The notes beneath the pieces are model-generated. The model was not told the DNA's origin. It did no database searches and saw nothing but the letters and a program-made list of their open reading frames with translations. The translations under genes were made by a program, and so were the position numbers. This document shows positions 56,927 through 64,000 of a stretch of 64,000 nucleotides of DNA, in pieces. Source of the DNA: Trebonia sp963767685 (lineage in GTDB: Bacteria; Actinomycetota; Actinomycetes; Streptosporangiales; Streptosporangiaceae); NCBI GenBank assembly GCA_963767685.1, contig CAVYEZ010000001.1, forward strand, positions 124,001 to 188,000, written 5' to 3'. Numbering within the stretch: position 1 is the stretch's first letter; each line of letters begins with the position of its first letter.

Positions 56927-57361
56927 TCACGCCAGCCAGGACGCGATGGCGTCTTCCCAGGACCGCAGGTAGGCCGGGTACCCGTCGGCGAACTCGCTGA
57001 GGTGGTGCTCGGCGGGGCCGGTCAGCGCGGTCAGCTGGTAGGTGACCTCGACTTCGCTGTGCTGGCCCGCGGCGCTGACCATGACGGTCACGGTGCCGGC
57101 CCGGTCGCCGGGGGTCACGCGCGCGTAGGCGATGCGCTTGCCTGGCTGCCGGTCGGTCACCAGCCAGATGGTGTTCTCGCCGTGAGCGCTGGTCTCGAAG
57201 ACCGTTCCCGGCTCGGTGTCGTCGGGCGCCGGGGCCGGGAACCGCGGGTGCCATCCGTGCACCCAGTCCTGCTCGCCGCGGGGGGTGAACAGCCGGAACG
57301 CCTCGCCGGGCGGCAGCGCGACCCGGATGCGGCCGGTGAGAAGGCACTGGGTGACGGTCAG
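56927..57361 (-). CDS. SRPBCC (START/Bet v1-like) domain protein with apparent CTG start
   Basis: The protein-like sequence begins LTVTQCLLTGRIRVALPPGE and contains FRLFTPRGEQDWVHGWHPRF (the ligand-cavity helix), GTVFETSAHGENTIWLVTDR, PGKRIAYARVTPGDRAGTVT, VEVTYQLTALTG and a C-terminal helix YPAYLRSWEDAIASWLA. That is a complete SRPBCC fold of 144 residues. No ATG/GTG/TTG exists at the 5' end; CTG at 57361-57359 overlaps the TGA stop of the upstream RHH gene and has AGGAGG six bases upstream. A GTG at 57262 would cut off the first 33 residues. Coupled translation from CTG is my reading; the alternative is an ATG-to-CTG error. The ligand is unknown. Confidence 0.75.
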   Translation of the reverse strand: MTVTQCLLTGRIRVALPPGEAFRLFTPRGEQDWVHGWHPRFPAPAPDDTEPGTVFETSAHGENTIWLVTDRQPGKRIAYARVTPGDRAGTVTVMVSAAGQHSEVEVTYQLTALTGPAEHHLSEFADGYPAYLRSWEDAIASWLA

Positions 57362-57603
57362 GGCTCCTCCTGCAACTTGTGCGCGTCGGCGGCGGTCAGC
57401 TCAAGCCCGTAGACCGCCTTGAGCTGGTCAATCTTCGCGAGGACGGGCGGCCCGAATGGCGCCTTGCCCTCGAACGCGTGCAACACGATCCCCTCCACGA
57501 GGTCGCCAAGGGACAGGTCGAGGTACTCGGCCAGCCCCTTCAGGACCTTCAGCGTGTTGCGCTCGACGCGCAGCCCGGTCTGAACCCGTTCCACTGTTAC
57601 CAT
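57358..57603 (-). CDS. Ribbon-helix-helix type DNA-binding protein
   Basis: 81 residues from the ATG at 57603. The N-terminal TVERVQTGLRVERNTLKVLK fits a beta-strand followed by helix of the RHH fold, and LAEYLDLSLGDLVEGIVLHA the second helix; the rest (KAPFGPPVLAKIDQLKAVYG) is a C-terminal extension. RHH proteins bind palindromic DNA as dimers of dimers, with the ribbon in the major groove. A perfect 16-base palindrome at 57595-57610 covers its own start codon, so autoregulation is likely. No Shine-Dalgarno is evident and the mRNA may be leaderless. It forms an operon with the SRPBCC gene (CTGA overlap). Confidence 0.75.
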   Translation of the reverse strand: MVTVERVQTGLRVERNTLKVLKGLAEYLDLSLGDLVEGIVLHAFEGKAPFGPPVLAKIDQLKAVYGLELTAADAHKLQEEP

Positions 57604-57610
57604 GGTAACA
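57595..57610. promoter_or_regulatory. 16-base perfect palindrome over the RHH start codon
   Basis: TGTTACCATGGTAACA is a perfect dyad centred on the ATG of the RHH gene (57603-57601). Reading on the minus strand, a further TGTTATC lies directly upstream (57611-57617), so two to three half-sites are stacked. RHH repressors bind such tandem dyads. A half-site TGTTACCA recurs at 57810-57817 in the leader of the divergent ABC gene. Confidence 0.7.
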
Positions 57611-57649
57611 AGATAACAGACTCAAAGCATCATCCCGAACGGATCCGCG

Positions 57650-57706
57650 ATGACTCCCTACCAGGAGCAGGGCCACGCGGCCGGCAAGGTGGTCGTCACC
57701 ATCTGA
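57650..57706 (+). pseudogene. C-terminal remnant of a zinc-type alcohol dehydrogenase/quinone oxidoreductase
   Basis: The plus strand reads QEQGHAAGKVVVTI and a TGA at 57704. This is the typical end of NADP-dependent medium-chain oxidoreductases (...GHAAGKVVVTV). Nothing upstream continues the fold, so only about 18 codons of a lost gene remain. Confidence 0.45.
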
Positions 57707-57792
57707 AACGCGCCAGCGGTGGGATAACCCCACCGGAAACCGGCCGGGCGGCACCATCGATCGCCGCCGCCGCGGCTGGCACCGTGAATGAC

Positions 57793-58609
57793 ATGGCTGC
57801 GGAAAACACTGTTACCACAATGCTGATGGAAGCCGCCCCGGCGCCGGCTGCCCCCGTGATGCTCGACAACGTGACGAAGCGCTACGGACGGGGCCGGGCG
57901 GCGGTGACCGCGCTCGACGGGGTGTCGCTGTCGTTCGCCGCGGGCTCGTTCACCGCGGTGCTCGGCGTCTCCGGGTCCGGCAAGTCGACGCTGCTCCAGT
58001 GCGCGGCCGGGCTCGAACGGTTCTCGTCCGGCACGGTGCGGCTGTGCGGGAGGGAACTGTCCCGGATGTCCCACCGCCAGCAGGCGGTGCTGCGGCGGCA
58101 GCGCGTCGGCTTCGTGTTCCAGGAGCTGAACCTGCTGCCCGAGCTGACGGTGGCGGAGAACATCGCGCTTCCGCTCCGCCTGGACCACAGGCCCGCCGAG
58201 CGCGCGGCCATCGAGCGGGCGGCCTCCCGGGTCGGCCTGTCCGGGGCGCAGCTGCGGCGGCGGCCGGCCGAGCTGTCGGGCGGCCAGCAGCAGCGGGTGG
58301 CGATTGCCCGCGCGCTGATCAGCCCGGCCGGACGTGATCTTCGCCGATGAGCCCACCGGGGCGCTTGACCCGTACACCGCGGCCGGGGTGCTGCGCGTGC
58401 TGCGCGAGGTCGCGGACGGGACGACCGTGGTGATCGTCACCCACGACCCGCAGGTGACCCGGTTCTGTGACCAGGCGGTGTTCCTGTACGCCGGCCGGGT
58501 GGACCGGGTGCTGCCGGACCCGGATCCGGCCGTGGTGGCCCGGCTGGTCGCGGACCTGGGCGAGCGGGCCGAGCAGGCCGGCGGCCGGTTCGACGGGGGG
58601 CGCGGCTGA
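57793..58609 (+). pseudogene. ABC transporter ATP-binding protein (MacB/LolD type), frameshifted
   Basis: From the ATG at 57793 (or 57820) the first frame has Walker A GVSGSGKST, Q-loop VFQELNLLPELTVAENIALP and signature LSGGQQQRVAIARAL. At about 58330, just before Walker B, the frame changes and the second frame continues VIFADEPTGALDPYTAAGVL, TVVIVTHDPQVTRFCDQAVF to a TGA at 58607-58609. All motifs are conserved across the break, so one indel in the GGCCGG run is likely. The stop overlaps the permease ATG (TGATG). The subclass exports lipoproteins, peptides or drugs with an FtsX permease. Confidence 0.88.
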
Positions 58610-60837
58610 TGCGCGGCTGGAGGCTCACCGGGATCCGGCGCGCTCCCGGCCCGCTGCTCGGCACCGTGGTGGCCGCGGCCGCCGCGGCCGCCCTGACGGT
58701 CGCCGCGATCGCCACCGCCGCCGCGGACACCCAGGCGCCCGCCGGGCGGCTGGCCGGCGCCAGCGTGGTGGTGGCCGGGACCGCGAACGTCAGCGTCACC
58801 CTCGGCCGCGGCGAGGACGCCAACCGCGAGAGCCTTCCGCTGCCCGCCTACCGGGGCGTGCCCGCCGCGCTCGCCCAGCGCCTGGCCCAGGTGCCGGGCG
58901 CGGCCGCCGCCGTCGGCGAGTCGGGGTTCCCGAACGGCGCGGTCCGCCCCGGTGACGTGGACCTCGTGGCGGTGACCGCCAAGCCGGGCGTCTCCCCGGA
59001 CGTCCTCGCCGGCCGGATTCGCGCGGCCCTCGACGGCGGCCAGGGCTACACGATCGCGACCGGCGCCGCCCGCGGCGACCTCGCGAACCTGAGGGCCCCG
59101 ATCGAGCGGTCCAACGGGCAGTCGCTCGGCGCCGCGCTGATCGTCCCCATCGTGCTGATCTCGCTGTTCGTGCTGGCGAGCACCACCGCGCTGGCGGTGA
59201 ACCTGCGCAGGCGCCGGTTCGCGCTGCTGCGCGCGGTCGGCGCCACCCGAGGCCAGGTCCGCCGGGCGATCCTCGCGGAGCTCGCCGTGTGCGGCGTGGC
59301 CGGCGGCGCGCTCGGCTGGCTGCCCGGCGTCGCCCTTGGCACCCTCGGCGTGCGCGCGCTCGCCGCCCACCAGATGCTTCCCGCCGGGTCCGCCGCGTGG
59401 CGGAGCCCCTGGCTGCTGGCCATCGCCTGCGGGGCGAGCGCCTTGGTCGCCTGGCTGAGCGGGCAGGTCGCCGCCCGCCGCGGCAGCCGGACGTCGCCCG
59501 CCCAGGCGCTGCGGGAGACCGTCGCCGAGCGCAAGTGGCCCAACCCCCTCCGGGTCGGGCTCGGCCTCGCCGCCGCCGGCGGTTCCGGCACCCTCATGAC
59601 GCTCACGCTTACCCAGAAGAACGCGGCCGGGCAGCTCGCGTTGGCGCTTCCGCTGCTGCTGGCCTGCATGGTGACGGTGGCCCTGCTCGGCCCGCTGCTG
59701 GTGGCGCTCGCCGCCTGGCTGGCCGGGCCAGCGCGAGTCGCCGGGGGAGCGCCGGCCCGGCTCGCGCTGGCCGCGATCGCCGCCCAGCCGCGCCGCGCGG
59801 CCTCGGCGGTCATCCCGGTCGCGATGGCGGTCGCCATGGTCGGCACCGTCTACTTCGCCGACACCTCCATCCAGCACGCCACCGCCACCCAGGCGGCGAG
59901 CACGGTGAGGGCCGGCCACGTGCTCTCGGGAGCCGGCCTCACCGCCGCCACCCTGCGGCAGGTGCAGGCCCTGCCTGGGGTCAGCGCCGCGGCCGGGGTG
60001 ACGCCGGTCACCGCGGCCGTCACCGACCCGGACCTGGACCAGGCCTATGGTGAGGCCGTCACCGGCGGCCCGCTCGGCCAGTTGCTGAATCTCGGCGTGA
60101 CCTCCGGCAGCCCGGCGGCACCGCGTCCCGGCCAGATCGCGGTGAGCGCGGTGGAGGCGGGGTCCGGCGCGCTCGGCGTCCACACCGGCTCCCGGGTCAC
60201 CGTCTACCTGCCGGACGGCACGCCCTACGAGGCCACGGTCAGCGCCATCTACGACCGTTCGCTGGCCTCCGGCGACCTGCTGATCCCGGCGTCCGTCGCG
60301 GCGGGCCACACGGGCACGACGGCAGGCTACTCGCAGATCCTGGTCAGCGGCGGCACGCAAGCGGAACTGGCCCGGCTGGCCGTCGGCCATCCCGGACTGC
60401 GCGTGACCAGCCGCGCGGCTGCCAACGCGCAGTCGGCGCAGGCCGCCGACCAGAACTCGTTCGCGAACAACCTGATCCTTGGCATCCTCGCCGCGCTGTC
60501 CGCCGTGGCCCTGGTGAACACCCTCGTCGTGACCACCGTCGAGCGGCGGCGGGTGCTGCGCCTGCTCGGCCGGGTCGGCGCGACCCGCGGCCAGGTCGCC
60601 GCGGTGTTCGGCTGGCAGGTGGTGTTCGTCGTCGCCACCGGGCTGGTCGCCGGCGCCGCCGCCGGCGCGGTCTCCCTGCTCGCGGTCACCCGGGCGGTCA
60701 CCGGCAGCTGGACCCCGTTCATCCCGCTCGTTCCCGCCGTCGGCCTCGTGCTGGCGGTTATCGCGGTGACCACGGCAGCCATCATGATTCCGTTCGGGAT
60801 GATGACCAGGCGCGAGCCGACGCTGACCTCAGCCTGA
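58609..60837 (+). CDS. FtsX-like ABC transporter permease (two FtsX domains)
   Basis: 742 residues; ATG overlaps the ATPase stop. A leading membrane segment (LLGTVVAAAAAAALTVAAIA) is followed by an extracytoplasmic domain to about residue 165, then FtsX domain 1 (GAALIVPIVLISLFVLASTT, RRFALLRAVGATRGQVRRAI), further segments, a second external domain (about 415-615), and FtsX domain 2 (NLILGILAALSAVALVNTLV, RRRVLRLLGRVGATRGQVAA). The design equals the permease at 14660-17239, but the sequence is different. With the ATPase it makes a complete exporter; a TGTTACCA half-site upstream hints at control by the RHH protein. Confidence 0.93.
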   Translation: MRGWRLTGIRRAPGPLLGTVVAAAAAAALTVAAIATAAADTQAPAGRLAGASVVVAGTANVSVTLGRGEDANRESLPLPAYRGVPAALAQRLAQVPGAAAAVGESGFPNGAVRPGDVDLVAVTAKPGVSPDVLAGRIRAALDGGQGYTIATGAARGDLANLRAPIERSNGQSLGAALIVPIVLISLFVLASTTALAVNLRRRRFALLRAVGATRGQVRRAILAELAVCGVAGGALGWLPGVALGTLGVRALAAHQMLPAGSAAWRSPWLLAIACGASALVAWLSGQVAARRGSRTSPAQALRETVAERKWPNPLRVGLGLAAAGGSGTLMTLTLTQKNAAGQLALALPLLLACMVTVALLGPLLVALAAWLAGPARVAGGAPARLALAAIAAQPRRAASAVIPVAMAVAMVGTVYFADTSIQHATATQAASTVRAGHVLSGAGLTAATLRQVQALPGVSAAAGVTPVTAAVTDPDLDQAYGEAVTGGPLGQLLNLGVTSGSPAAPRPGQIAVSAVEAGSGALGVHTGSRVTVYLPDGTPYEATVSAIYDRSLASGDLLIPASVAAGHTGTTAGYSQILVSGGTQAELARLAVGHPGLRVTSRAAANAQSAQAADQNSFANNLILGILAALSAVALVNTLVVTTVERRRVLRLLGRVGATRGQVAAVFGWQVVFVVATGLVAGAAAGAVSLLAVTRAVTGSWTPFIPLVPAVGLVLAVIAVTTAAIMIPFGMMTRREPTLTSA

Positions 60838-60860
60838 GACGGTCGGGGTGCCGGGGGAGG

Positions 60861-61700
60861 TCAGGGTGCCTCCCTCGGCGCCGGCGGCTTCGGGCGGCCG
60901 AGGACGGGCAGCGCGCCACCCTGGGCGGCATCTCGTTCCTGCTTGTCCGGCAGTCCGCGGACCGCGTTGATGATCGCCACGGCGATGGCGGCGCCGATCA
61001 CCGGGCCGGCGATGTAGATCCACCAGCCGGTGTAGTCGTGGCCGACGATGTCCGGGCCCAGGGTGCGGGCCGGGTTCATCGACGCGCCCGAGATCGGGCT
61101 GGCGAACAGGCCGAGCAGCGCCACGGTGGCCCCCACCGCGATCGCGGCGTTGTGCCCGATGCTCCGCCCGCCGGTGGCGGTGTTGAGGATGACCGACACC
61201 AGGATCGCGGTGAGCGCGGCCTCCATCACCATGGACCGCCAGTCCCCGCCGGGCGTGGTAATCGGGTAATTGCTGCCCGCCGCCACGTGGGTGAACATGC
61301 CCTGCAGGAACAGCGCGGCGCCGATCGCCCCGGCGAACTGCGCCACCCAGTACGGCACCACCCAGCGGGCCGGGAACACCCCGCGGGCCGCGAACGCGGT
61401 CGTCACCGCCGGATTGATGTGGAGCCCGGACAGCGGCCCCCAGGCGTAGATCATCGCCATGACCGCCGCGCCGGGCGCGATCACCGCCGCGGTGCGGCTG
61501 ACCGGCCCGCCGCCCACGTAGTGATTGATCACCCCCGACCCGGCCGCGACCGTGACCAGCACGAACGTGCCCAGGAACTCGATGATCAGCCGGATCCACA
61601 GCGGCCGCTCCCGCAGGGTGTCCTCCTCGAACCGGATCAGGTACCGGTGTTGCAGCGCTGCCGCTTGCGTGGCATCCGCGTCCTTTGTCGTAGTTGCCAC
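60861..61700 (-). CDS. Aquaporin/glycerol facilitator (MIP family)
   Basis: 279 residues with six membrane segments and the two half-helix motifs: NPA at 96-98 (GLHINPAVT) and NPA at 209-211 (SGASMNPART). The N-terminal extension (about 35 residues) and C-terminal Pro-rich tail are cytosolic. Selectivity-filter positions cannot be read reliably without alignment, so water versus glycerol is open; AQPZ-like features (GASMNPARTLGP) suggest a water channel. It is convergent with the permease gene and its promoter faces the TetR gene. Confidence 0.94.
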   Translation of the reverse strand: MATTTKDADATQAAALQHRYLIRFEEDTLRERPLWIRLIIEFLGTFVLVTVAAGSGVINHYVGGGPVSRTAAVIAPGAAVMAMIYAWGPLSGLHINPAVTTAFAARGVFPARWVVPYWVAQFAGAIGAALFLQGMFTHVAAGSNYPITTPGGDWRSMVMEAALTAILVSVILNTATGGRSIGHNAAIAVGATVALLGLFASPISGASMNPARTLGPDIVGHDYTGWWIYIAGPVIGAAIAVAIINAVRGLPDKQERDAAQGGALPVLGRPKPPAPREAP

Positions 61701-61872
61701 ATCACACCCCCTTAATCGGCACTTCCCCGCCGTCGGCGGTCCAAGGTCCGAGCGACTGAGGCCGCCTGCGTTGCTGAAGTTGATTCACAGGTTTCACGCC
61801 TGTCCCCCTTGCGTTGTTTCGCCCCTGGCTTCGGGTTATACCCATGCCAGCGCGGTAGCCTCATGGCGCCGC
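61701..61872. other. Short intergenic region between MIP and TetR genes
   Basis: About 170 bases, no coding frame; contains the MIP promoter and the end of the TetR transcript. No clear operator. Confidence 0.4.
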
Positions 61873-62442
61873 TCAGTGGTCGGGGCGGGCCGCCAGCGAG
61901 AGCATGACCGGGCGCAGCAGCCGGATGACGTGGTCCGGGTCGGCGGTGGCGAGTACGTCGGTCTTGATGAGGTGCCGGGAGACCGTGATGCCCATGGTGA
62001 CGGCGCTGATGATGGCGGCTCGCAGGTCGGCGTCGTCGGCGGGGATGGCCGCGGCGATCTGCGCCTCGTAGCGGGCGATGCCGTCGCTGGCGGCGGTGGC
62101 GGCCTCGGGATTGGTCAGCATCGAGCGCAGGAGGGCCAGCGAGGCCACGGGCGTGCTGGCGAGCCGCCCGGCGATCCCGGCGAGGATCTGCTCGGCTGCC
62201 TCGGCCGGCGTCCCGCTGAGCTCGGGGACGGGGGCGGCGTCGATGACCCGCCGGTACAGCTCCTGCTTGGAGCCGAAGTAGTGCATGACGAGGCCCGCGT
62301 CGACGCCCGCGGCCGAGGCCACCGCCCGGATGGTGGCCCGGTCGTACCCGTCGCTGAAGAAGACCTCGGTCGCGGCGTCGAGGATGCGCGCCTCGGTCTG
62401 GCGGCGCTGCTCGGCGCGCGAGTTGGGCCGGGGAGTGGTCAT
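61873..62442 (-). CDS. TetR-family transcriptional regulator
   Basis: 189 residues. HTH: ARILDAATEVFFSDGYDRAT, IRAVASAAGVDAGLVMHYFG, SKQELYRRVID, the standard TetR N-terminal domain. The C-terminal ligand domain has LLRSMLTNPEAATAASDGIA and SAVTMGITVSRHLIKTDVLA, the TetR_C_17-like pattern. Divergent from the SnoaL-hydrolase pair (62535 on); dyads between them fit a TetR operator. Confidence 0.92.
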   Translation of the reverse strand: MTTPRPNSRAEQRRQTEARILDAATEVFFSDGYDRATIRAVASAAGVDAGLVMHYFGSKQELYRRVIDAAPVPELSGTPAEAAEQILAGIAGRLASTPVASLALLRSMLTNPEAATAASDGIARYEAQIAAAIPADDADLRAAIISAVTMGITVSRHLIKTDVLATADPDHVIRLLRPVMLSLAARPDH

Positions 62443-62534
62443 TCGTTCATTCTACGGGCGTTGACCGGGCCGCCTATTTCGCTCTACGCTTGTTCAATGA
62501 ACGCACGTTGAATAAAACCGCAGAGGAGACCATC
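62442..62534. promoter_or_regulatory. Divergent control region with TetR-type dyads
   Basis: GTTCAATGAAC (62492-62502, 5-base arms, one-base centre) and, close by, CGTTCATT (62444-62451) and CGTTGAAT form related dyad halves. They lie between the TetR gene and the SnoaL gene and are good candidate operators for TetR. Confidence 0.45.
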
Positions 62535-62960
62535 ATGCCGACCGCCACGACCGCCAACGTCCTCGCCCGGCGCCGCGACCTGATCCTGAACGGCGATGCC
62601 GACGGCTTCGCCGACCTGTTCGCGCCCGACGGGGTGATCGAGATGCCCTTCACGGGCCTGCACGGCTTTCCCGCGCGCCTGGCGGGCCGGGAGGCGATCC
62701 GCGAGCACGCGCGCAAGCTGCTGACGCTGCCGCTGCGGCTGGAGAGCTTCGAGGTCGCGGAGCTTTACCAGACCACCGACCCGGAGGTCGTGATCGCGGA
62801 GATGCGGACGACGATGACCGTCACCACGACCGGCCAGTCGTTCACGGCGACGTCCATCCAGATCCTCCGGATCCGGGACGGCCACATCGTGCTCTTCCGC
62901 GACTTCCCCGACCCCCGGGTCCCGGAAGGCGTGCTCGACGAACCGCCGGCGGGAAGCTGA
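62535..62960 (+). CDS. SnoaL-like polyketide-cyclase/NTF2-fold protein
   Basis: Start at the ATG at 62535 (MPTATTANVLARRRDLIL), with GAGGAGACC upstream; 141 residues. The NTF2-like cone is complete: ADGFADLFAPDGVIEMPFTG, GREAIREHARKLLTLPLRLE, VIAEMRTTMTVTTTGQSFTA and ILRIRDGHIVLFRDFPDPRV. The SnoaL-type acid residue is not obvious, so binding or isomerase function is possible. It is one base from the following hydrolase start (TGACATG), a two-gene operon divergent from TetR. Confidence 0.9.
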   Translation: MPTATTANVLARRRDLILNGDADGFADLFAPDGVIEMPFTGLHGFPARLAGREAIREHARKLLTLPLRLESFEVAELYQTTDPEVVIAEMRTTMTVTTTGQSFTATSIQILRIRDGHIVLFRDFPDPRVPEGVLDEPPAGS

Positions 62961-62961
62961 C

Positions 62962-63681
62962 ATGAGTCCCGCACCGAGGGTCGTGCGGCGGGTCGTGGCC
63001 GGCGCCGGCCACCCGGCCGTCGTGCTTGAGGCGGGGATGAACTGCGGGGCCGAGGCCTGGGAGCGGGTCATCCCGCTGCTGGCCCCGCACGTGCGCGTCG
63101 CCGCCTACGACCGGGCGGGCCTCGGTGGCAGCGAGCCGGCGCCGGGCCTGGCGGTCGTCGACCGCGAGGCCGACGACCTGGCATCGGTGATTACCGGGCT
63201 GGCGGCCGGGCCATGCGTGCTGGCCGGGCACAGCTGGGGCGGCCTCCTGGTCCAGCTGCTGGCCTTCCGCCGGCCGGACCTGGTCGCCGGCCTGGTCCTG
63301 GTGGACCCGGGGCACGAGGACATGGAAAGCGGGCTGCCCCCGGCGATCCGGTGGGGATGGCGGATCCTGCGCGCCGTCCGCCCCGACGAACTGCACGGTG
63401 ACGTCCCCGCGTCCGACGCGGCCCTGCGCGAACTGCGCGGCGCGGCGACGCCCTTTCCCGACGTGCCGGTCGTCGTCCTGAGCGCCGCCCGCGGCTTCCC
63501 GTTGCCCCGCCGGTTCCGCGCGCACTGGACGTCCCTGCAGGCCGGGCTCGCCGCGGTCGCCCCCCGGGGACGCCACGTCATCGTCGACGGCACCGGCCAC
63601 AACATCCCAGGAAACCGGCCCGACGTCGTCGCCGACGCGATCCTCGCGGTAGCCGCCCAGGTCCGGGCAGACGCGTCCTAA
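62962..63681 (+). CDS. Alpha/beta hydrolase
   Basis: 239 residues. HG-equivalent loop VVLEAGMNCGAEAWERV, YDRAGLGGSEPAPG (strand 4), nucleophile elbow GHSWGG at 89-94 (Ser91), acid around LVDPGHED and His in GTGHNIPGNRPDVVADAI. This form, with LEAG instead of HGxP, is typical of actinobacterial proteins annotated 'alpha/beta hydrolase'. Substrate unknown. Co-transcribed with the SnoaL-like gene under probable TetR control; its stop overlaps the stop of the convergent small membrane gene. Confidence 0.92.
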   Translation: MSPAPRVVRRVVAGAGHPAVVLEAGMNCGAEAWERVIPLLAPHVRVAAYDRAGLGGSEPAPGLAVVDREADDLASVITGLAAGPCVLAGHSWGGLLVQLLAFRRPDLVAGLVLVDPGHEDMESGLPPAIRWGWRILRAVRPDELHGDVPASDAALRELRGAATPFPDVPVVVLSAARGFPLPRRFRAHWTSLQAGLAAVAPRGRHVIVDGTGHNIPGNRPDVVADAILAVAAQVRADAS

Positions 63682-63914
63682 CGCCGGCGGGCCTCGCCCG
63701 CCAGCGCGCCCGCGACCGCCAGCGGCGCCGCCACGCAGGCGACGTACAGCAAGATCAAGGGAATTCCCGGGCGGGGCCTGAGACCGTACTTCGGCTCCAG
63801 GTCGGAGTTGAACGCCAGCGACGGCTTCACGTGATGCCATCGCGTTATCTCCAGGTACATCAGGTACCACGAGCCTGCCCACACCGCGCCGCCGATCCAC
63901 TTCGCCAGCCGCAT
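63678..63914 (-). CDS. Small two-span membrane protein
   Basis: 78 residues. Membrane segments at about 7-24 (IGGAVWAGSWYLMYLEIT) and 50-70 (GIPLILLYVACVAAPLAVAG), with a tryptophan/histidine-containing loop between (RWHHVKPSLAFNSDLEPKYG). Positively charged ends place both termini inside. No family known to me. The gene converges on the hydrolase gene with overlapping stop codons. Confidence 0.7.
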   Translation of the reverse strand: MRLAKWIGGAVWAGSWYLMYLEITRWHHVKPSLAFNSDLEPKYGLRPRPGIPLILLYVACVAAPLAVAGALAGEARRR

Positions 63915-64000
63915 TCTCTAAGCATGCCACCGGGCCGGAAGAGCCCACCGCGGGCCGCGATGAATTACGGGTGCAGGGGCGGAAATAACCCGGTTTTGCC

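Noticed and set aside
57658..60390. A 910-codon open frame on the minus strand
   Set aside because: It is the antisense shadow of the RHH leader, the ABC ATPase and the permease gene; composition is Arg/Gly/Ala-rich with no motif, a normal artefact at 72% GC.
1..64000. tRNA, rRNA or riboswitch
   Set aside because: I saw no cloverleaf with a T-loop GTTCRANNC consensus in context and no conserved riboswitch core; a covariance-model scan would be needed to be sure.

Overview
The window is about 72% GC with strong G/C third-position bias. It carries families typical of high-GC actinomycetes: two DUF574-type SAM methyltransferases, a DUF222/HNH endonuclease, SCO6745-like, DUF1707, TIGR03086-type and DUF385 (F420-type) proteins, ECF sigma/anti-sigma pairs, and a fused GntR-TetR regulator. 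I infer a soil actinobacterium of the Streptomyces/Streptosporangiales kind. No rRNA, tRNA, CRISPR array, prophage or complete transposase was seen, and no biosynthetic cluster of recognisable type.

Layout. 1-7.3 kb: an ECF sigma/membrane-protein pair cut by the left edge, a VOC protein, an FHA protein, a class A beta-lactamase-like hydrolase, a P-loop kinase and a phosphotransferase patch mixed with gene fragments. 7.3-11.6 kb: an accessory island of short repeated ends (proposed IS21-like termini, no transposase) around single cargo genes (a RibD/DHFR-like reductase, an unknown protein, a membrane pentapeptide-repeat protein). 11.8-20.6 kb: DUF222/HNH, a sulfotransferase-like protein, a PadR-ABC ATPase-FtsX permease operon, a hydrolase, and a regulator with two HTH domains. 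20.7-35.5 kb: many small enzymes and unknowns (monooxygenase, C39-like peptidase, PNPOx, VOC, GT-C mannosyltransferase, an HD-domain protein of the PhnZ/MIOX type, HIT-like, GNAT, methyltransferase, F420-type reductase, phytanoyl-CoA dioxygenase, aldo/keto reductase). 35.5-43.5 kb: ECF sigma with a SnoaL tail, a drug-efflux type MFS gene, SDR, reductase, epoxide-hydrolase-like protein, and NmrA divergent from LysR. 43.7-55.5 kb: methyltransferase, YciI, an RpoD-like sigma factor, metallophosphoesterase, MocR regulator with a decayed LysE neighbour, an XRE-membrane-lectin-like protein, an ECF/anti-sigma pair and an eroded beta-propeller gene. 55.6-64 kb: exonuclease, TPR protein, an RHH regulator + SRPBCC operon with a palindromic operator over the start codon, an ABC/FtsX exporter, aquaporin, TetR and its divergent SnoaL-hydrolase pair.

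How the genes work together. Most transcription units are short (1-3 genes), with ATGA/GTGA overlaps marking the real operons: sigma-membrane protein (1-949), PadR-ATPase-permease (14660-18578), ECF sigma-TIGR03086 (34902-36487), ECF sigma-anti-sigma (52392-54361), RHH-SRPBCC (56927-57603). Several regulators lie next to or divergent from their likely targets (LysR/NmrA, TetR/SnoaL-hydrolase, GntR-TetR/hydrolase, MocR/LysE).

Two features of the whole window matter for the reader. First, at least a dozen otherwise well-conserved genes contain a single frame change, mostly in G/C-rich runs, so sequencing or assembly indels are as likely as true pseudogenes. Second, there are many short remnants and internally deleted genes, which suggests real gene turnover on top of any sequence error.
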